This document shows, piece by piece, positions 14,060 through 22,588 of a DNA stretch of 64,000 bases. The stretch is taken from assembly GCA_947651225.1 (NCBI GenBank), contig CANSYK010000001.1, positions 59,077-123,076 of the forward strand. The letters are read 5' to 3'. Source of the DNA: an uncultured bacterium (GTDB lineage Bacteria; Bacillota; Clostridia; Lachnospirales; Lachnospiraceae). The number at the start of each line of letters is the position of its first letter. Position 1 is the stretch's first letter. The notes below the pieces were generated by a model. It was given only the letters and a program-made list of their open reading frames with translations. It did not search any database and was not told where the DNA came from. The translations under genes were made by a program, and so were the position numbers.

Positions 14060-15877
14060 ATGAGGTATGCAGGCAAAAGAAGATGGATTAAGATACTAAC
14101 CATTTTTGTATTATCGTGTATTATGTTACAGAACAACAACACAGCATTTGCCAAATCAAAAGGAGATGCGATTCCAGAAAAGGAAGAAATCATAATAGGA
14201 GAAGGAGAGGGTGCACAGGAATATGAAACAATTTCTACAGAAGCCCAGTATGCAGGAACATCGTCCCATTGTTCCTTTCCTCTGATTCAGTGGGACAATA
14301 TCTGGATGGCTCCAGCAAAGACTATATTTTCTGATGTTTTAGGATGCTATTATCAATATTCAAAAGAGGAAAAAAGTGTCTTGATTACAAGTCCAGATAA
14401 AGAAAATTCTGTTAAATATACTTTAAATAGTAAAAGTGCGCTTGTTAATAACAAAGAAGAGTCGCTTCCAACAGAAATTATACTTGTTTCGAAAAAGGAC
14501 AGTGAAAAAAGTGATTATATGATTCCTCTGGATTTTACTATGCAGTCCCTTGGTTATACCTATTCTGTCCAGGAAGAAAAGACGGACGACGGTACGGTTT
14601 CCTATCATTTGTTGGAAATTCAGCAAAAGTATCTATATTATATTACAGCAGCAGATTTATCCTATGACAAAGAAGCATACAACAATATGTTGATTGGTGT
14701 TGTCCTGCAGGAAAATACGGCTTTAGCCCAAAATATGATACAGGGATTTACACTGGAATCAACCTCTAAAAAAAATGTAAAAATTGTTCAAAGCGCCGCT
14801 GACTATTCTGTAACAATGCAGTTTTTAAATACATATAATCCATTCGGAACAGTTACAAAATCCATTAAGAATGGAACTACAAAGAGTATTAAAATCTGGG
14901 AAACAGACGATAAAACTACCTGTGTCCAAATTAATTACAACCAGAAGAAGGAATATACCAGTGAAATTTCAAAAGATGGTGGAATGATTACTCTGTCAAA
15001 AGGCAGTTTTTCCATGAAAGTTTTATTACCAGACAAGGTAACATATTCTCAGATTACAACAACAGATCAATACTGGAACCAGAAATTTCTTATTATAGTT
15101 CCGGGAAACCAAGTTAGCTTTTATAAAGAACATGCTCCAGTAGATAACAGTTCTTCTGTCACAAAAATCAGTGTTTCCCAGACATCAGACAAGAAGAATA
15201 CCCAAATTGTGGTAACTACAAAAGGGTTAAAAGGATATAAACTGGAAAAGGGAAGCGGATATTTTACAGTATGCGTGGGAAATCCAAAAGATATTTATCA
15301 AAATATAGTATTAATTGATGCAGGGCATGGTGGAAAAGATGGTGGAGCTTCCAAAAACGGATTAAAAGAAAAAAATCTGAATCTCACAATCGGCTACAAT
15401 CTGATTAATACATATTTTGAAAAGAAAAATTCACCTGTAAAAGCTTATTGGACAAGGCACAATGATACTTTTGTCAATTTATATGAACGTCCGACCTATT
15501 CTAAAACATATCAGGCAGACTTATTTGTAAGCCTGCATATGAACAGTGCGGGTTCTTCCACCGCAAATGGCACGGAAGTCTATTATTCCAGCTCAAACAA
15601 TTCGAAAAGCTTTTCAGGTATTAACAGTAAGCTTTTTGCTCAAAAGATGAAAGATACACTGGTAAGTACCTTAGGAACAAAGGACAGGGGAGTAAAACAG
15701 GCCGGCTTCGTCGTTATGAAACAAAATACGGTTCCTGCCATATTAATAGAACTTGGGTTTGTGACGGGAAGCACTGACAGCAAAAATTTGAAAAAAGAAG
15801 CTTTTCAAAAGAAATCTGCTAAAACAATCTATCAGGGAATTTGCAGCACATTTGAATCCTACCCAACAGGACGTTAA
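14060..15877 (+). CDS. N-acetylmuramoyl-L-alanine amidase (Amidase_3), secreted
   Basis: 605 residues. A signal peptide (IKILTIFVLSCIMLQ, cleavage near AFA-KS) is followed by a long beta-rich region (residues ~65-390), part of which resembles stalk domains of cell-wall proteins. The catalytic Amidase_3 domain runs from about residue 417: LIDAGHGGKDGG, the zinc glutamate in KEKNLNLT, FVSLHMNSA, and PAILIELGFVTG. It cleaves the bond between MurNAc and the stem peptide of peptidoglycan. It sits alone, with a promoter at 13968-13995 and a BlaI-type operator directly after its stop. A housekeeping or sporulation role is possible. Confidence 0.9.
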   Translation: MRYAGKRRWIKILTIFVLSCIMLQNNNTAFAKSKGDAIPEKEEIIIGEGEGAQEYETISTEAQYAGTSSHCSFPLIQWDNIWMAPAKTIFSDVLGCYYQYSKEEKSVLITSPDKENSVKYTLNSKSALVNNKEESLPTEIILVSKKDSEKSDYMIPLDFTMQSLGYTYSVQEEKTDDGTVSYHLLEIQQKYLYYITAADLSYDKEAYNNMLIGVVLQENTALAQNMIQGFTLESTSKKNVKIVQSAADYSVTMQFLNTYNPFGTVTKSIKNGTTKSIKIWETDDKTTCVQINYNQKKEYTSEISKDGGMITLSKGSFSMKVLLPDKVTYSQITTTDQYWNQKFLIIVPGNQVSFYKEHAPVDNSSSVTKISVSQTSDKKNTQIVVTTKGLKGYKLEKGSGYFTVCVGNPKDIYQNIVLIDAGHGGKDGGASKNGLKEKNLNLTIGYNLINTYFEKKNSPVKAYWTRHNDTFVNLYERPTYSKTYQADLFVSLHMNSAGSSTANGTEVYYSSSNNSKSFSGINSKLFAQKMKDTLVSTLGTKDRGVKQAGFVVMKQNTVPAILIELGFVTGSTDSKNLKKEAFQKKSAKTIYQGICSTFESYPTGR

Positions 15878-15881
15878 AAGA

Positions 15882-15893
15882 CTACATTTGTAG
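15882..15893. promoter_or_regulatory. BlaI/MecI-type operator half-site pair
   Basis: CTACATTTGTAG is a perfect palindrome matching the TACANNTGTA core bound by BlaI/MecI/CopY repressors. A BlaI-family gene starts 380 bases downstream. Confidence 0.5.
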
Positions 15894-15919
15894 ATTGAAA
15901 AATTTGTTACATTTATCTA

Positions 15920-15948
15920 TTGACGTTTTTGTACTTCGATAGTAGAAT
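15920..15948 (+). promoter_or_regulatory. Promoter-like site ahead of the BlaI region
   Basis: TTGACG and TAGAAT are 17 bases apart. The transcript would run through the R1 and R3 remnants toward the BlaI-type gene, which suggests that repeats later entered its leader. Confidence 0.5.
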
Positions 15949-15958
15949 ATACATATTA

Positions 15959-16010
15959 CACTTTATTTTGTTACCAGTTCCATAGTTACTATATTACTGG
16001 TAACAAAGTG
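15959..16010. repeat. R1-derived inverted repeat
   Basis: CACTTT...TTGTTACCAGT pairs with ACTGGTAACAAAGTG. The TTACCAGT/ACTGGTAA block is the inner end motif of R1; the centre retains ATAGTTACTATA. Probably a shrunken R1 copy. Confidence 0.55.
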
Positions 16011-16039
16011 AAGAGAAGATAGTATTAAAGTATTGTGTT

Positions 16040-16162
16040 AGAGCGTGTTTGAGTATTGCTTTTTGCAAGATGTAAATAAATTAATTGATGTAAAATGCAC
16101 TTGGCGACTGCGCAGAAGATTTGTGTTCTGCAGCTTGCTGCAGGATGATTTTCTTATGCGCA
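16040..16162 (+). repeat. R3 end plus a separate 54-nt hairpin
   Basis: AGAGCGTGTTTGAGTATTGC and TTTTTGCAAGATG at 16040-16072 match the left end of R3. At 16109-16162 a long imperfect stem begins and ends with TGCGCA (centre TGCAGC/GCTGCA), possibly the altered core of the same element. Confidence 0.6.
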
Positions 16163-16181
16163 GTTACTTATGCTTTTATAA

Positions 16182-16219
16182 TTCTACTATTGTAGGATTG
16201 TAATTCTATAATAGTAGAA
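16182..16219. promoter_or_regulatory. Palindromic operator at the BlaI promoter
   Basis: TTCTACTATT (16182-16191) and AATAGTAGAA (16210-16219) are perfect inverted repeats. The right arm overlaps TATAAT at 16207-16212, and CTACTATTGTAG lies in the left part. Autorepression by the BlaI-type protein is the simplest reading. Confidence 0.55.
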
Positions 16220-16274
16220 TTTTTATGTCACTTTTACATTGTCCTAACATAACTATATTCGGAGGTATGTAAAC

Positions 16275-16640
16275 ATGAAAGAAATACGATTACATGAAGG
16301 TGAATTAAACGTCATGGAATTGTTATGGTCTAACAAAGAACTGGCAGCAAAAGATATTTCCAAAATTATCAAGGAATATATTGGCTGGGAAAAAAATACA
16401 ACATATACCGTGATTAAGCGTCTCATTAATAAAGGCGCAATTGTCCGGGAAGATCCTGGATTTATTTGTAAAGCAAATGTTACCAAAAGAAAAATTCAGG
16501 ATATTGAGACAAGAGCTTTACTGGATAAATTATATAATGGTTCTGTGTCAAATTTAATTCTTGATTATCTTGGAAATCAGAAACTGACAGCTTCTGATCT
16601 TACAAACCTGGAAAGGATAATTGCAAATAACCGTCAATAA
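16275..16640 (+). CDS. BlaI/MecI/CopY family transcriptional repressor
   Basis: 121 residues with the family winged helix: LHEGELNVMELLWSNKELAAKDI, then EKNTTYTVIKRLINKGAIVRE, the recognition helix and wing, and a C-terminal dimerisation helix around LYNGSVSNLILDYL. Such repressors are usually cleaved by a membrane M56 protease of the BlaR1 type to induce a target. No M56 gene is adjacent here, unlike the second pair at 46-48 kb, so this one is an orphan or shares that sensor. Ribosome site GGAGGT is well placed. Palindromes at 15882 and 16182 are likely operators. Confidence 0.88.
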   Translation: MKEIRLHEGELNVMELLWSNKELAAKDISKIIKEYIGWEKNTTYTVIKRLINKGAIVREDPGFICKANVTKRKIQDIETRALLDKLYNGSVSNLILDYLGNQKLTASDLTNLERIIANNRQ

Positions 16641-16755
16641 AAAATAATACAAATGGTTGGAGAGTGAATTTTAACTCTGGGATAAACTCCAGTTTTTCAA
16701 ATAGTTATAAAGATATTGAGAGTACAGTATGTATTTTTAGATAAGGAGAAAAAAT

Positions 16756-17817
16756 ATGGGCGCATCGAATTATCAAACATATCATCAAACTGAAAATGCA
16801 AAAAATATAAATAAACTTCGTGATTTGTTAAAGGAGTTTCCGCCTTTTGCAAAAGATTTTTTCCGTGGAATTGAGCCAACTTCCTCCATTAATACAAGGA
16901 TTGGTTACGCCTATGATATTCGAACTTTTTTTCGTTTTCTTTTGGCGGCAAATCCTTCTTTTCAGAGTGAAAAAATTTCCTCGCTAGCTTTAGGTGATCT
17001 GGATTCTTTAGAAGCGGTTGATATTGAAGAATATCTGGAATATTTAAAGTTGTATACCTATGAAGGAAAGACATATTCTAATGACGAACGTGGTATTCAT
17101 CGAAAACTTGCATCCCTTCGTAAATTTTACCTGTATTATCAAAAAAGAGAACTTTTGAAAAACAACCCAACGACGATTGTAGATATGCCAAAACTCCATG
17201 ACAGAGAAATTATCCGTTTAGATGCAGAGGAAGTTTCGGAACTTTTGAATCTGGTAGAACATGCAGGAGAACAGCTTACTGGCCGAAAAAAATCGTTCTA
17301 TGAAAAGAATAAATTGCGCAATATTGCGATTTTTACACTATTTCTGGGAACAGGTATCCGTGTGTCAGAATGTGTCGGCCTGGATGTTGAAGACGTTGAT
17401 TTTCGGGAAAATCGCATCAGAATTATCCGAAAAGGCGGTAAAGAAGAATATGTTTATTTTGGCGAAGAAGTCCGTGCTGCACTAAAAAATTATATCGAAA
17501 TTTCAAGAGAAAATATACAGCCTGTCAAAGGACATGAACATGCCCTCTTCTACTCAATCCAACGGCGTAGAATCAGCGTTCAGGCAATTGAAAACCTAGT
17601 CAGCGAATATGCCAGCCAGATTACCAATTTTAAGCATATTACCCCTCATAAGCTGCGCAGTACTTATGGTACATCGCTGTATCGTGAAACAAGTGATATT
17701 TATCTGGTGGCAGAAGTTCTTGGCCACAACGATGTAAATACAACCAGAAAACATTATGCAGCTTTAGAGGACGACAAAAAACGAAGCGCCGCATCGGCTG
17801 TTACACTACGCAAGTAA
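16756..17817 (+). CDS. Tyrosine recombinase, XerS-like
   Basis: 353 residues. The N-terminal SAM-like core-binding domain (residues ~20-150) contains RKLASLRKFYLYYQKR. The catalytic domain has the first arginine in GTGIRVSECVGLD, a lysine in IRKGGKEEY, the box HKLRSTYGTSLY, the late histidine in VLGHNDVNTT and the nucleophile tyrosine in RKHYAAL. Length and the long N-terminus resemble single-gene chromosome-dimer resolvases of the XerS type better than integrases, and no phage or att context is visible. XerS would act at a dif site near the replication terminus. Ribosome site AAGGAG is present. The gene ends just before the convergent rluD. Confidence 0.8.
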   Translation: MGASNYQTYHQTENAKNINKLRDLLKEFPPFAKDFFRGIEPTSSINTRIGYAYDIRTFFRFLLAANPSFQSEKISSLALGDLDSLEAVDIEEYLEYLKLYTYEGKTYSNDERGIHRKLASLRKFYLYYQKRELLKNNPTTIVDMPKLHDREIIRLDAEEVSELLNLVEHAGEQLTGRKKSFYEKNKLRNIAIFTLFLGTGIRVSECVGLDVEDVDFRENRIRIIRKGGKEEYVYFGEEVRAALKNYIEISRENIQPVKGHEHALFYSIQRRRISVQAIENLVSEYASQITNFKHITPHKLRSTYGTSLYRETSDIYLVAEVLGHNDVNTTRKHYAALEDDKKRSAASAVTLRK

Positions 17818-17830
17818 AAAGAATACATCA

Positions 17831-18772
17831 TTATCCTTTTAATATTTGCAGAAGTTTTTCAAAGTATTCTGGAAGTGGTGCATCAAATTCTACATATTTT
17901 TTGTTCCGCGGATGGATAAACCCAAGTGTTTTGGCATGAAGTGTCTGGCCAGTCAAACGAAAGGGACACTTTGCCGCCCCATAAACGGTATCTCCAAGCA
18001 CAGGATTTCCTATGCTTGCCATATGAACACGGATTTGGTGGGTTCTTCCCGTTTCCAGATTACAGCAGATATAGGTATATTTTCCATTTAAAGGATCAAG
18101 CACCCGATAATGGGTTACTGCCTGCTTTCCATTATTAACATTAACTGCCATTTTTTTGCGGTTGATGGCATGCCTGCCAATAGTACCGCTGACAGTCCCC
18201 TGTTCCTGTAAAAGTGAATTACAGACGATAGCATGATAGGTTCTGGTAATCGAATGTTCTTTAAGCTGTTGCGCAATAAAGTGATGCGCATAGTCGTTTT
18301 TACAGATAACGATTGCCCCTGTTGTGTCCTGGTCGATTCGATGTACTATGCCTGGACGCATCACACCATTAATACCGGAAAGGGAATCTTTACAATGATA
18401 TAAAAGTGCATTGACTACGGTACCAGAATAATGGCCAGGTGCCGGATGGACAACCATTTGTTTGGGTTTATTAATGACAATAATATCTTCGTCTTCATAT
18501 AAGATGTCCAACGGAATATTTTCTGCTTCAATCCGCAGTTCTTTTGGTGGTTTCAAGGTAATCTGTACTTTGTCAGAAGGATTTAGTTTTATACCTGCTT
18601 TCGCTGTCTTCCTATTTACAAGAACAGACTGCTCTTTAATCTGCTTTTGTAAAAAGGAGCGGGATACCTCTGTCAGCTCCTTTGCAAGAAACTGATCCAG
18701 ACGCATTCCTGCCCCTTCCTCTGAAACAATATACTCTATTGTCTGCGTATTGTCTGCTATCTTTCTATCCAA
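17831..18772 (-). CDS. rluD: RluD-family 23S rRNA pseudouridine synthase
   Basis: 313 residues. An S4 RNA-binding domain (MRLDQFLAKELTEVSRSFLQ) is followed by the pseudouridine synthase domain with the catalytic aspartate in RPGIVHRIDQDTTGAI. HRID stands where HRLD is usual, a conservative change. GRTHQIRVHMASIGNP follows. In Firmicutes this RluA/RluD-type enzyme lies directly after lspA, as here: the two reading frames overlap by eight bases. It modifies uridines in large-subunit rRNA; the exact positions are inferred from homology. Confidence 0.92.
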   Translation of the reverse strand: MDRKIADNTQTIEYIVSEEGAGMRLDQFLAKELTEVSRSFLQKQIKEQSVLVNRKTAKAGIKLNPSDKVQITLKPPKELRIEAENIPLDILYEDEDIIVINKPKQMVVHPAPGHYSGTVVNALLYHCKDSLSGINGVMRPGIVHRIDQDTTGAIVICKNDYAHHFIAQQLKEHSITRTYHAIVCNSLLQEQGTVSGTIGRHAINRKKMAVNVNNGKQAVTHYRVLDPLNGKYTYICCNLETGRTHQIRVHMASIGNPVLGDTVYGAAKCPFRLTGQTLHAKTLGFIHPRNKKYVEFDAPLPEYFEKLLQILKG

Positions 18773-19274
18773 TGTTATTTTTCTCCCTCTTCCAAAATGT
18801 TAATTCCTCTTCCTTATAATAAAATCCAACCAAAATAGCAGCAAAAAAGGCAGCTACTACAACATAACAGTCTGCAACATTAAAGATTGGAAAATCAATC
18901 AGACTGAAATAGAAAAAATCAATGACATAACCATAAAACAAACGGTCAATCATATTTCCAACTGCCCCTGCTGCTATAAAAACCACCACACACCGCATAG
19001 GAAAATATCTTTTACTTAATGGAATTTTCCAATAAAAAAAACAAACGACCATTAATACACCAGCAGTTACCATTAAAAGAAGAATCCGCTGATTTTGCAA
19101 TACACCAAATGCTGCCCCATAATTTTCCAGATAGCGTAATTCAAATACCCCTGGAATCAATAACAAGGCATCTGCATCTTTTAAATGGATTACAGCAAGA
19201 TATTTTGTCACCTGATCTCCCACTAACAACGCTAATAGGATAAGAAAACCCCAAAAAGTCTTTTTCCATTTCAT
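18765..19274 (-). CDS. lspA: Lipoprotein signal peptidase (signal peptidase II)
   Basis: 169 residues with four membrane helices. The catalytic aspartates sit in GNMIDRLFYGYVIDFF and FPIFNVADCYV, the classic LspA pair. The enzyme removes signal peptides from prolipoproteins such as the lipoprotein carboxypeptidase encoded at 25.2-26.2 kb. It is first in a lspA-rluD pair with overlapping frames. An R2 repeat lies between it and the divIVA gene upstream. Confidence 0.95.
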   Translation of the reverse strand: MKWKKTFWGFLILLALLVGDQVTKYLAVIHLKDADALLLIPGVFELRYLENYGAAFGVLQNQRILLLMVTAGVLMVVCFFYWKIPLSKRYFPMRCVVVFIAAGAVGNMIDRLFYGYVIDFFYFSLIDFPIFNVADCYVVVAAFFAAILVGFYYKEEELTFWKREKNNIG

Positions 19275-19289
19275 ATCTTCCTCCTTAAG

Positions 19290-19426
19290 AACTGTAAATA
19301 GACAAGTTAGATAAATGAAACATCATAAGAAAAACAAAAACTGCTGTTTTTACAGCGCCAGACCAGACGGCATAGCTGGATGGTTTTTCGCATGATGTTT
19401 AGAATAGCCGTAAATAATTTACAGTT
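19290..19426 (+). repeat. R2 element, long copy
   Basis: Outer inverted ends AACTGTAAATAG and AAATAATTTACAGTT enclose the inner repeats AAACATCATAAGAAAAAC and GTTTTTCGCATGATGTTT. Between them are the CTGCTG...CAGCG stem and the GACGGCATAGCTGGATGG block. It fills most of the gap between divIVA and lspA. Confidence 0.8.
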
Positions 19427-19428
19427 TC

Positions 19429-20778
19429 TTACTCTGTATCAATAAAGGTAAACGGAGAAGCATTATTTGGCATAACCGTCTTTGTTGGCGCTCCCTCATA
19501 TCCTTCTATTTTAGGAGTTGTAACATTACGAACAAAAGCTGCTGGATTTCCAGGTACAATATCGGTAGCATGAATCTCCTGATCTGGGTTGCTATCATGA
19601 AAAGCTGCAGTATTATTTATGCCAGTTTCCGGCTTCCTCCCCTCCATATTCACACTGCCAGGCACCACAATATCACTTGCACTGACTCTTGGTTTCTTTT
19701 CTTCTATATTTACGCTCCCAGGCACCATATCATTTGCATGGATTTCTGGTTTCTCTTCTTCTATATTTACTACACTGCCAGGCACCATATCATTTGCATG
19801 GATTTCCGGCTTGTTTTCTTCTACATTTGCATATTCTGACACAGAATCAGGAACATTTACAACCGGTTTCTCACTGGTGGCGGCACTCTCCTGCCCTACC
19901 GCAGCTTCTTCCAGAACGGAAGGTTCTACCAAAGGAGCTTTCACCGCTTCTGACACAGAAGGTTCTGCCTTAGAAGCTATGCCTGTCTCCCTGGCAATCT
20001 GCTCTGACGACTTTAAGTTAATGGCAACTGTTTTCTGGGTTTCCATTGCTGTATCTGCATCCGGCGCATCATCTAACATTTCTGCAAGTTCTGGTACAAA
20101 GATAGAATAATTTTCACTTTCTAACATTTCAATCTGAGATTCTGCCAACTTTTTAAATTGGAGACGGTATGTCTCATAGCTTTGTACCAACTTGCGGACA
20201 TGATTTCTAGTCTCTTCCAGTTCACGGTTTGCTTTTGCCTTCGTGATATCAGAATACGCATGAATTTCCTTGCGGAGCCCATCTGTTTCTGCCTGCGCCT
20301 CTTTTAGCATAGAGTCAGATTTTGTCTGCGCTTCTGTTAAAAGCGACGCAGCCTTTGTTTGCGCTTCTGTCAACAAAGAATCTGCTTTCGTCTGTGCCTC
20401 TGTCAAAAGGGAATCTGCTTTCGTCTGTGCTTCTGTCAAAAGGGAATCTGCTTTTGCCTGTGCTTCATTTGTCAAAGAATCTGCCTTTGCCTGCGCCTCA
20501 TTTGTCATGGCATCCGCTTTGCTCTTTGCTGCTTCCTGCGTCTCAGCAGAAGTTTTTTCTGCCAGAACCAATGCCTTTTGTAATGTCGTCTCCATCTGTT
20601 TATAATATTGAACGCCTTCACTCAAAGAAGCAACCTTATCTTTTAATTCCCTGTTTTCCTTATAGAGGCTCTCATAGCCCTGTAAGATTTCTTCCAGAAA
20701 ATCGTCTGTCTCCTTTTTGCTATAACCACGCACAGCGGTTTTTAATGAATGATTTTGAATATCAATTGGTGTAAGCAT
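19429..20778 (-). CDS. divIVA: DivIVA-domain protein with two repeat regions
   Basis: 449 residues, about twice the usual DivIVA length. The N-terminal lipid- and curvature-sensing segment (PIDIQNHSLKTAVRGYSKKE) and the first coiled coil are standard. Residues ~86-166 are a tandem of 11-residue units (EAQTKADSLLT), an extended coiled coil. Residues ~318-413 repeat a motif like IHANDMVPGSV with acidic and proline-rich linkers. DivIVA binds negatively curved membrane at poles and septa and recruits partners. It follows ylmH by about 10 bases in the ylm cluster, downstream of sepF and yggT. The repeats make the length prone to change between strains. Confidence 0.9.
   Translation of the reverse strand: MLTPIDIQNHSLKTAVRGYSKKETDDFLEEILQGYESLYKENRELKDKVASLSEGVQYYKQMETTLQKALVLAEKTSAETQEAAKSKADAMTNEAQAKADSLTNEAQAKADSLLTEAQTKADSLLTEAQTKADSLLTEAQTKAASLLTEAQTKSDSMLKEAQAETDGLRKEIHAYSDITKAKANRELEETRNHVRKLVQSYETYRLQFKKLAESQIEMLESENYSIFVPELAEMLDDAPDADTAMETQKTVAINLKSSEQIARETGIASKAEPSVSEAVKAPLVEPSVLEEAAVGQESAATSEKPVVNVPDSVSEYANVEENKPEIHANDMVPGSVVNIEEEKPEIHANDMVPGSVNIEEKKPRVSASDIVVPGSVNMEGRKPETGINNTAAFHDSNPDQEIHATDIVPGNPAAFVRNVTTPKIEGYEGAPTKTVMPNNASPFTFIDTE
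20281..20523 (-). repeat. 33-bp tandem repeats inside divIVA
   Basis: About seven units of 33 bases encode the 11-residue heptad-like motif EAQTKADSLLT. The central units are nearly identical at DNA level (AAAGGGAATCTGCTTTCGTC recurs), which favours slippage. Confidence 0.8.
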
Positions 20779-20788
20779 AGAATTCCTC

Positions 20789-21595
20789 CTATATGTATTG
20801 TTTCACTATAATATGATAACGTCCTTTTTTCGAAAGAGAAGCTGTCTTTTCAAAAAGAAATTTACCATATCCTCTTATCGAAAAGACATCACCTGTTTCT
20901 AATTTTTTCGCATTCTCTGTGCAGCATCTTCCATTTAAAAATACATTTCCCGATTGAATCAATGTAAGGCTCTGCGTACGGGAACTTTTGATGGCAAGGG
21001 ATAAAATGCCATCCAGCCGGAAGGAAGAAACACTGCCTGTAATTTCTTTAAAAGATGGTTTCCAGCCTGTTTCCGAAAAATCAACGACTTCTGCCATAAC
21101 CGTTGTATGGCGGATTCTGTTAATTTCCGTTATAAGTTCTGCCTTATCTTCTTTACAAAATAAGTATGCCATAATAGAATTTTGTTCTGTTTCTTTTTGC
21201 CTTACCAGAATGTCCCCAATCTGATCTCTTGTAATTCCTAAATTCATTACGGCGCCGAGGTAATCACGATGGTTTAAATTGTCGCTAAATTTCTTATTTA
21301 CCGGTTTTATCTGCACACAACAAATTGGAAAATCTTTGTCTTTAAAATCAAATCCTGCCTCTTCTGGTAAAAAACAGATTAATTTGCGCTCTGCTTCTGG
21401 ATAACCGCCGTAAAAAACAGCATGTTTTCCTTCCTGCCAATGATTTCCATAAAACGCTAAAAGAGCACGCATCGCAAGCTCTATTTCACTTAATCCGGCA
21501 AACTGGCTAAACATTGGAATTCCCCGTTGATAGGATAACTGGAGTAAATCCTTATAATGCTGATAAAAAATCTGCTCTTCTTTTGACTGGTGCAT
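20789..21595 (-). CDS. ylmH: YlmH, S4-domain RNA-binding protein
   Basis: 268 residues. It has the YlmH layout: an N-terminal helical part (EEQIFYQHYKDLLQLSYQRG), a central domain (CVQIKPVN; HRDYLGAVMNLGITRDQIGD), and a C-terminal S4 domain (SFRLDGILSLAIKSSRTQSLTLI then GDVFSIRGYGKF). YlmH has been linked to ribosome-associated RNA binding, and it lies in the ylm division cluster of Gram-positive bacteria. Order here is sepF-yggT-ylmH-divIVA, the conserved arrangement. Confidence 0.92.
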   Translation of the reverse strand: MHQSKEEQIFYQHYKDLLQLSYQRGIPMFSQFAGLSEIELAMRALLAFYGNHWQEGKHAVFYGGYPEAERKLICFLPEEAGFDFKDKDFPICCVQIKPVNKKFSDNLNHRDYLGAVMNLGITRDQIGDILVRQKETEQNSIMAYLFCKEDKAELITEINRIRHTTVMAEVVDFSETGWKPSFKEITGSVSSFRLDGILSLAIKSSRTQSLTLIQSGNVFLNGRCCTENAKKLETGDVFSIRGYGKFLFEKTASLSKKGRYHIIVKQYI

Positions 21596-21644
21596 ATTTA
21601 ACTCCTTTTATGCAATAGGAAATTGTGTTATAACATTCTGGTTG

Positions 21645-21914
21645 TCAGACAACCTTTAATAAATATTCGCATACTCTTCCTGCATAATATAAAATGACCA
21701 ACAAAATATATGGACTCAAATCTATTGAAAAAGTATTCATTACAGAATGTTTTACCACTTTCTGCATTGGTGACAAAATAGGTTCCACCAAAATCAACGT
21801 AAACAAACGAATATGACGCCCCATATCAATAAATGACTGAACCATATAAAGCAATACAATCATCTCCAGAACAATAAAAAAGATGTTCAGACAATATACG
21901 ATATATTCAAACAT
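21645..21914 (-). CDS. yggT: YggT family membrane protein
   Basis: 89 residues with two membrane helices (YCLNIFFIVLEMIVLLYMV and a C-terminal one) and the family motif VEPILSPMQKVV, the YggT equivalent of (D/E)P-L-P-R. The role is unclear; it is a constant member of the sepF-divIVA region and is thought to help membrane organisation at division. Its start lies two bases after the sepF stop. Confidence 0.85.
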   Translation of the reverse strand: MFEYIVYCLNIFFIVLEMIVLLYMVQSFIDMGRHIRLFTLILVEPILSPMQKVVKHSVMNTFSIDLSPYILLVILYYAGRVCEYLLKVV

Positions 21915-21916
21915 AT

Positions 21917-22510
21917 TTAAAATTCCCTGCTAAAAGCTGCAATATTATAACTTTCTTCATTTTCCAGACTCTTAATATAGTCTCCCGATATATCAACATC
22001 TTTTGGTGAAAAGATAAAGATATAACGAGACACCTGGCACATATTTCCAGAAATCGCAAAAATGCAGCCAGAAATAAAATCCATAATTCTCTGCGCCTCC
22101 ATAATATCAATACCTTCCAGATTAACAACAACCGGATGGCTGTTCAACAACAAATCACATACCTGTTGTGCTTCCCCAATGTTACCAGGTTTTACAATAC
22201 ATACTTCAAAATCATTATTAGAAGAAGGCATTTGCACAACTTTGCTCCCAGCCGAAGAAGAACGGTAGGAAGAAACAGGCGCAGAACGCTTTGGTGCTGG
22301 GGAAACCGGCTCTTCTCTCTCATAGTATGTATCACTACGACGGGAGGCTGTATGTTTTTCCTCTCTTTTCTGCTCTTTCAGAAGACGTCTTTCTTCTCGT
22401 TCTAATTCCTTTTCATCATCATAGTCATCATCATAAAAATCATCATCAAACTCGTCATCTTCGTCTGTCAGTTTTAAAAAGTTCATAAATTTACTTAATC
22501 CATTTGCCAT
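21917..22510 (-). CDS. sepF: Cell-division protein SepF
   Basis: About 197 residues. The short N-terminal amphipathic membrane anchor (ANGLSKFMNFLKL) is followed by a long acidic, disordered linker. The SepF core is at the C-terminus: VCIVKPGNIGEAQQVCDLLL, PVVVNLEGIDIMEAQRIMDF, GCIFAISGNM. SepF ties FtsZ to the membrane and polymerises into rings. I start it at ATG 22510, with AGGA upstream; an ATG four codons earlier is also in frame. Confidence 0.93.
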   Translation of the reverse strand: MANGLSKFMNFLKLTDEDDEFDDDFYDDDYDDEKELEREERRLLKEQKREEKHTASRRSDTYYEREEPVSPAPKRSAPVSSYRSSSAGSKVVQMPSSNNDFEVCIVKPGNIGEAQQVCDLLLNSHPVVVNLEGIDIMEAQRIMDFISGCIFAISGNMCQVSRYIFIFSPKDVDISGDYIKSLENEESYNIAAFSREF

Positions 22511-22588
22511 ACTAATCCTCATTTCTCGTCTTTACTTGTTTCTTTATAGTTTATTCCCGCAAAGCAACGAGCCAAGCGGACATGCCTG

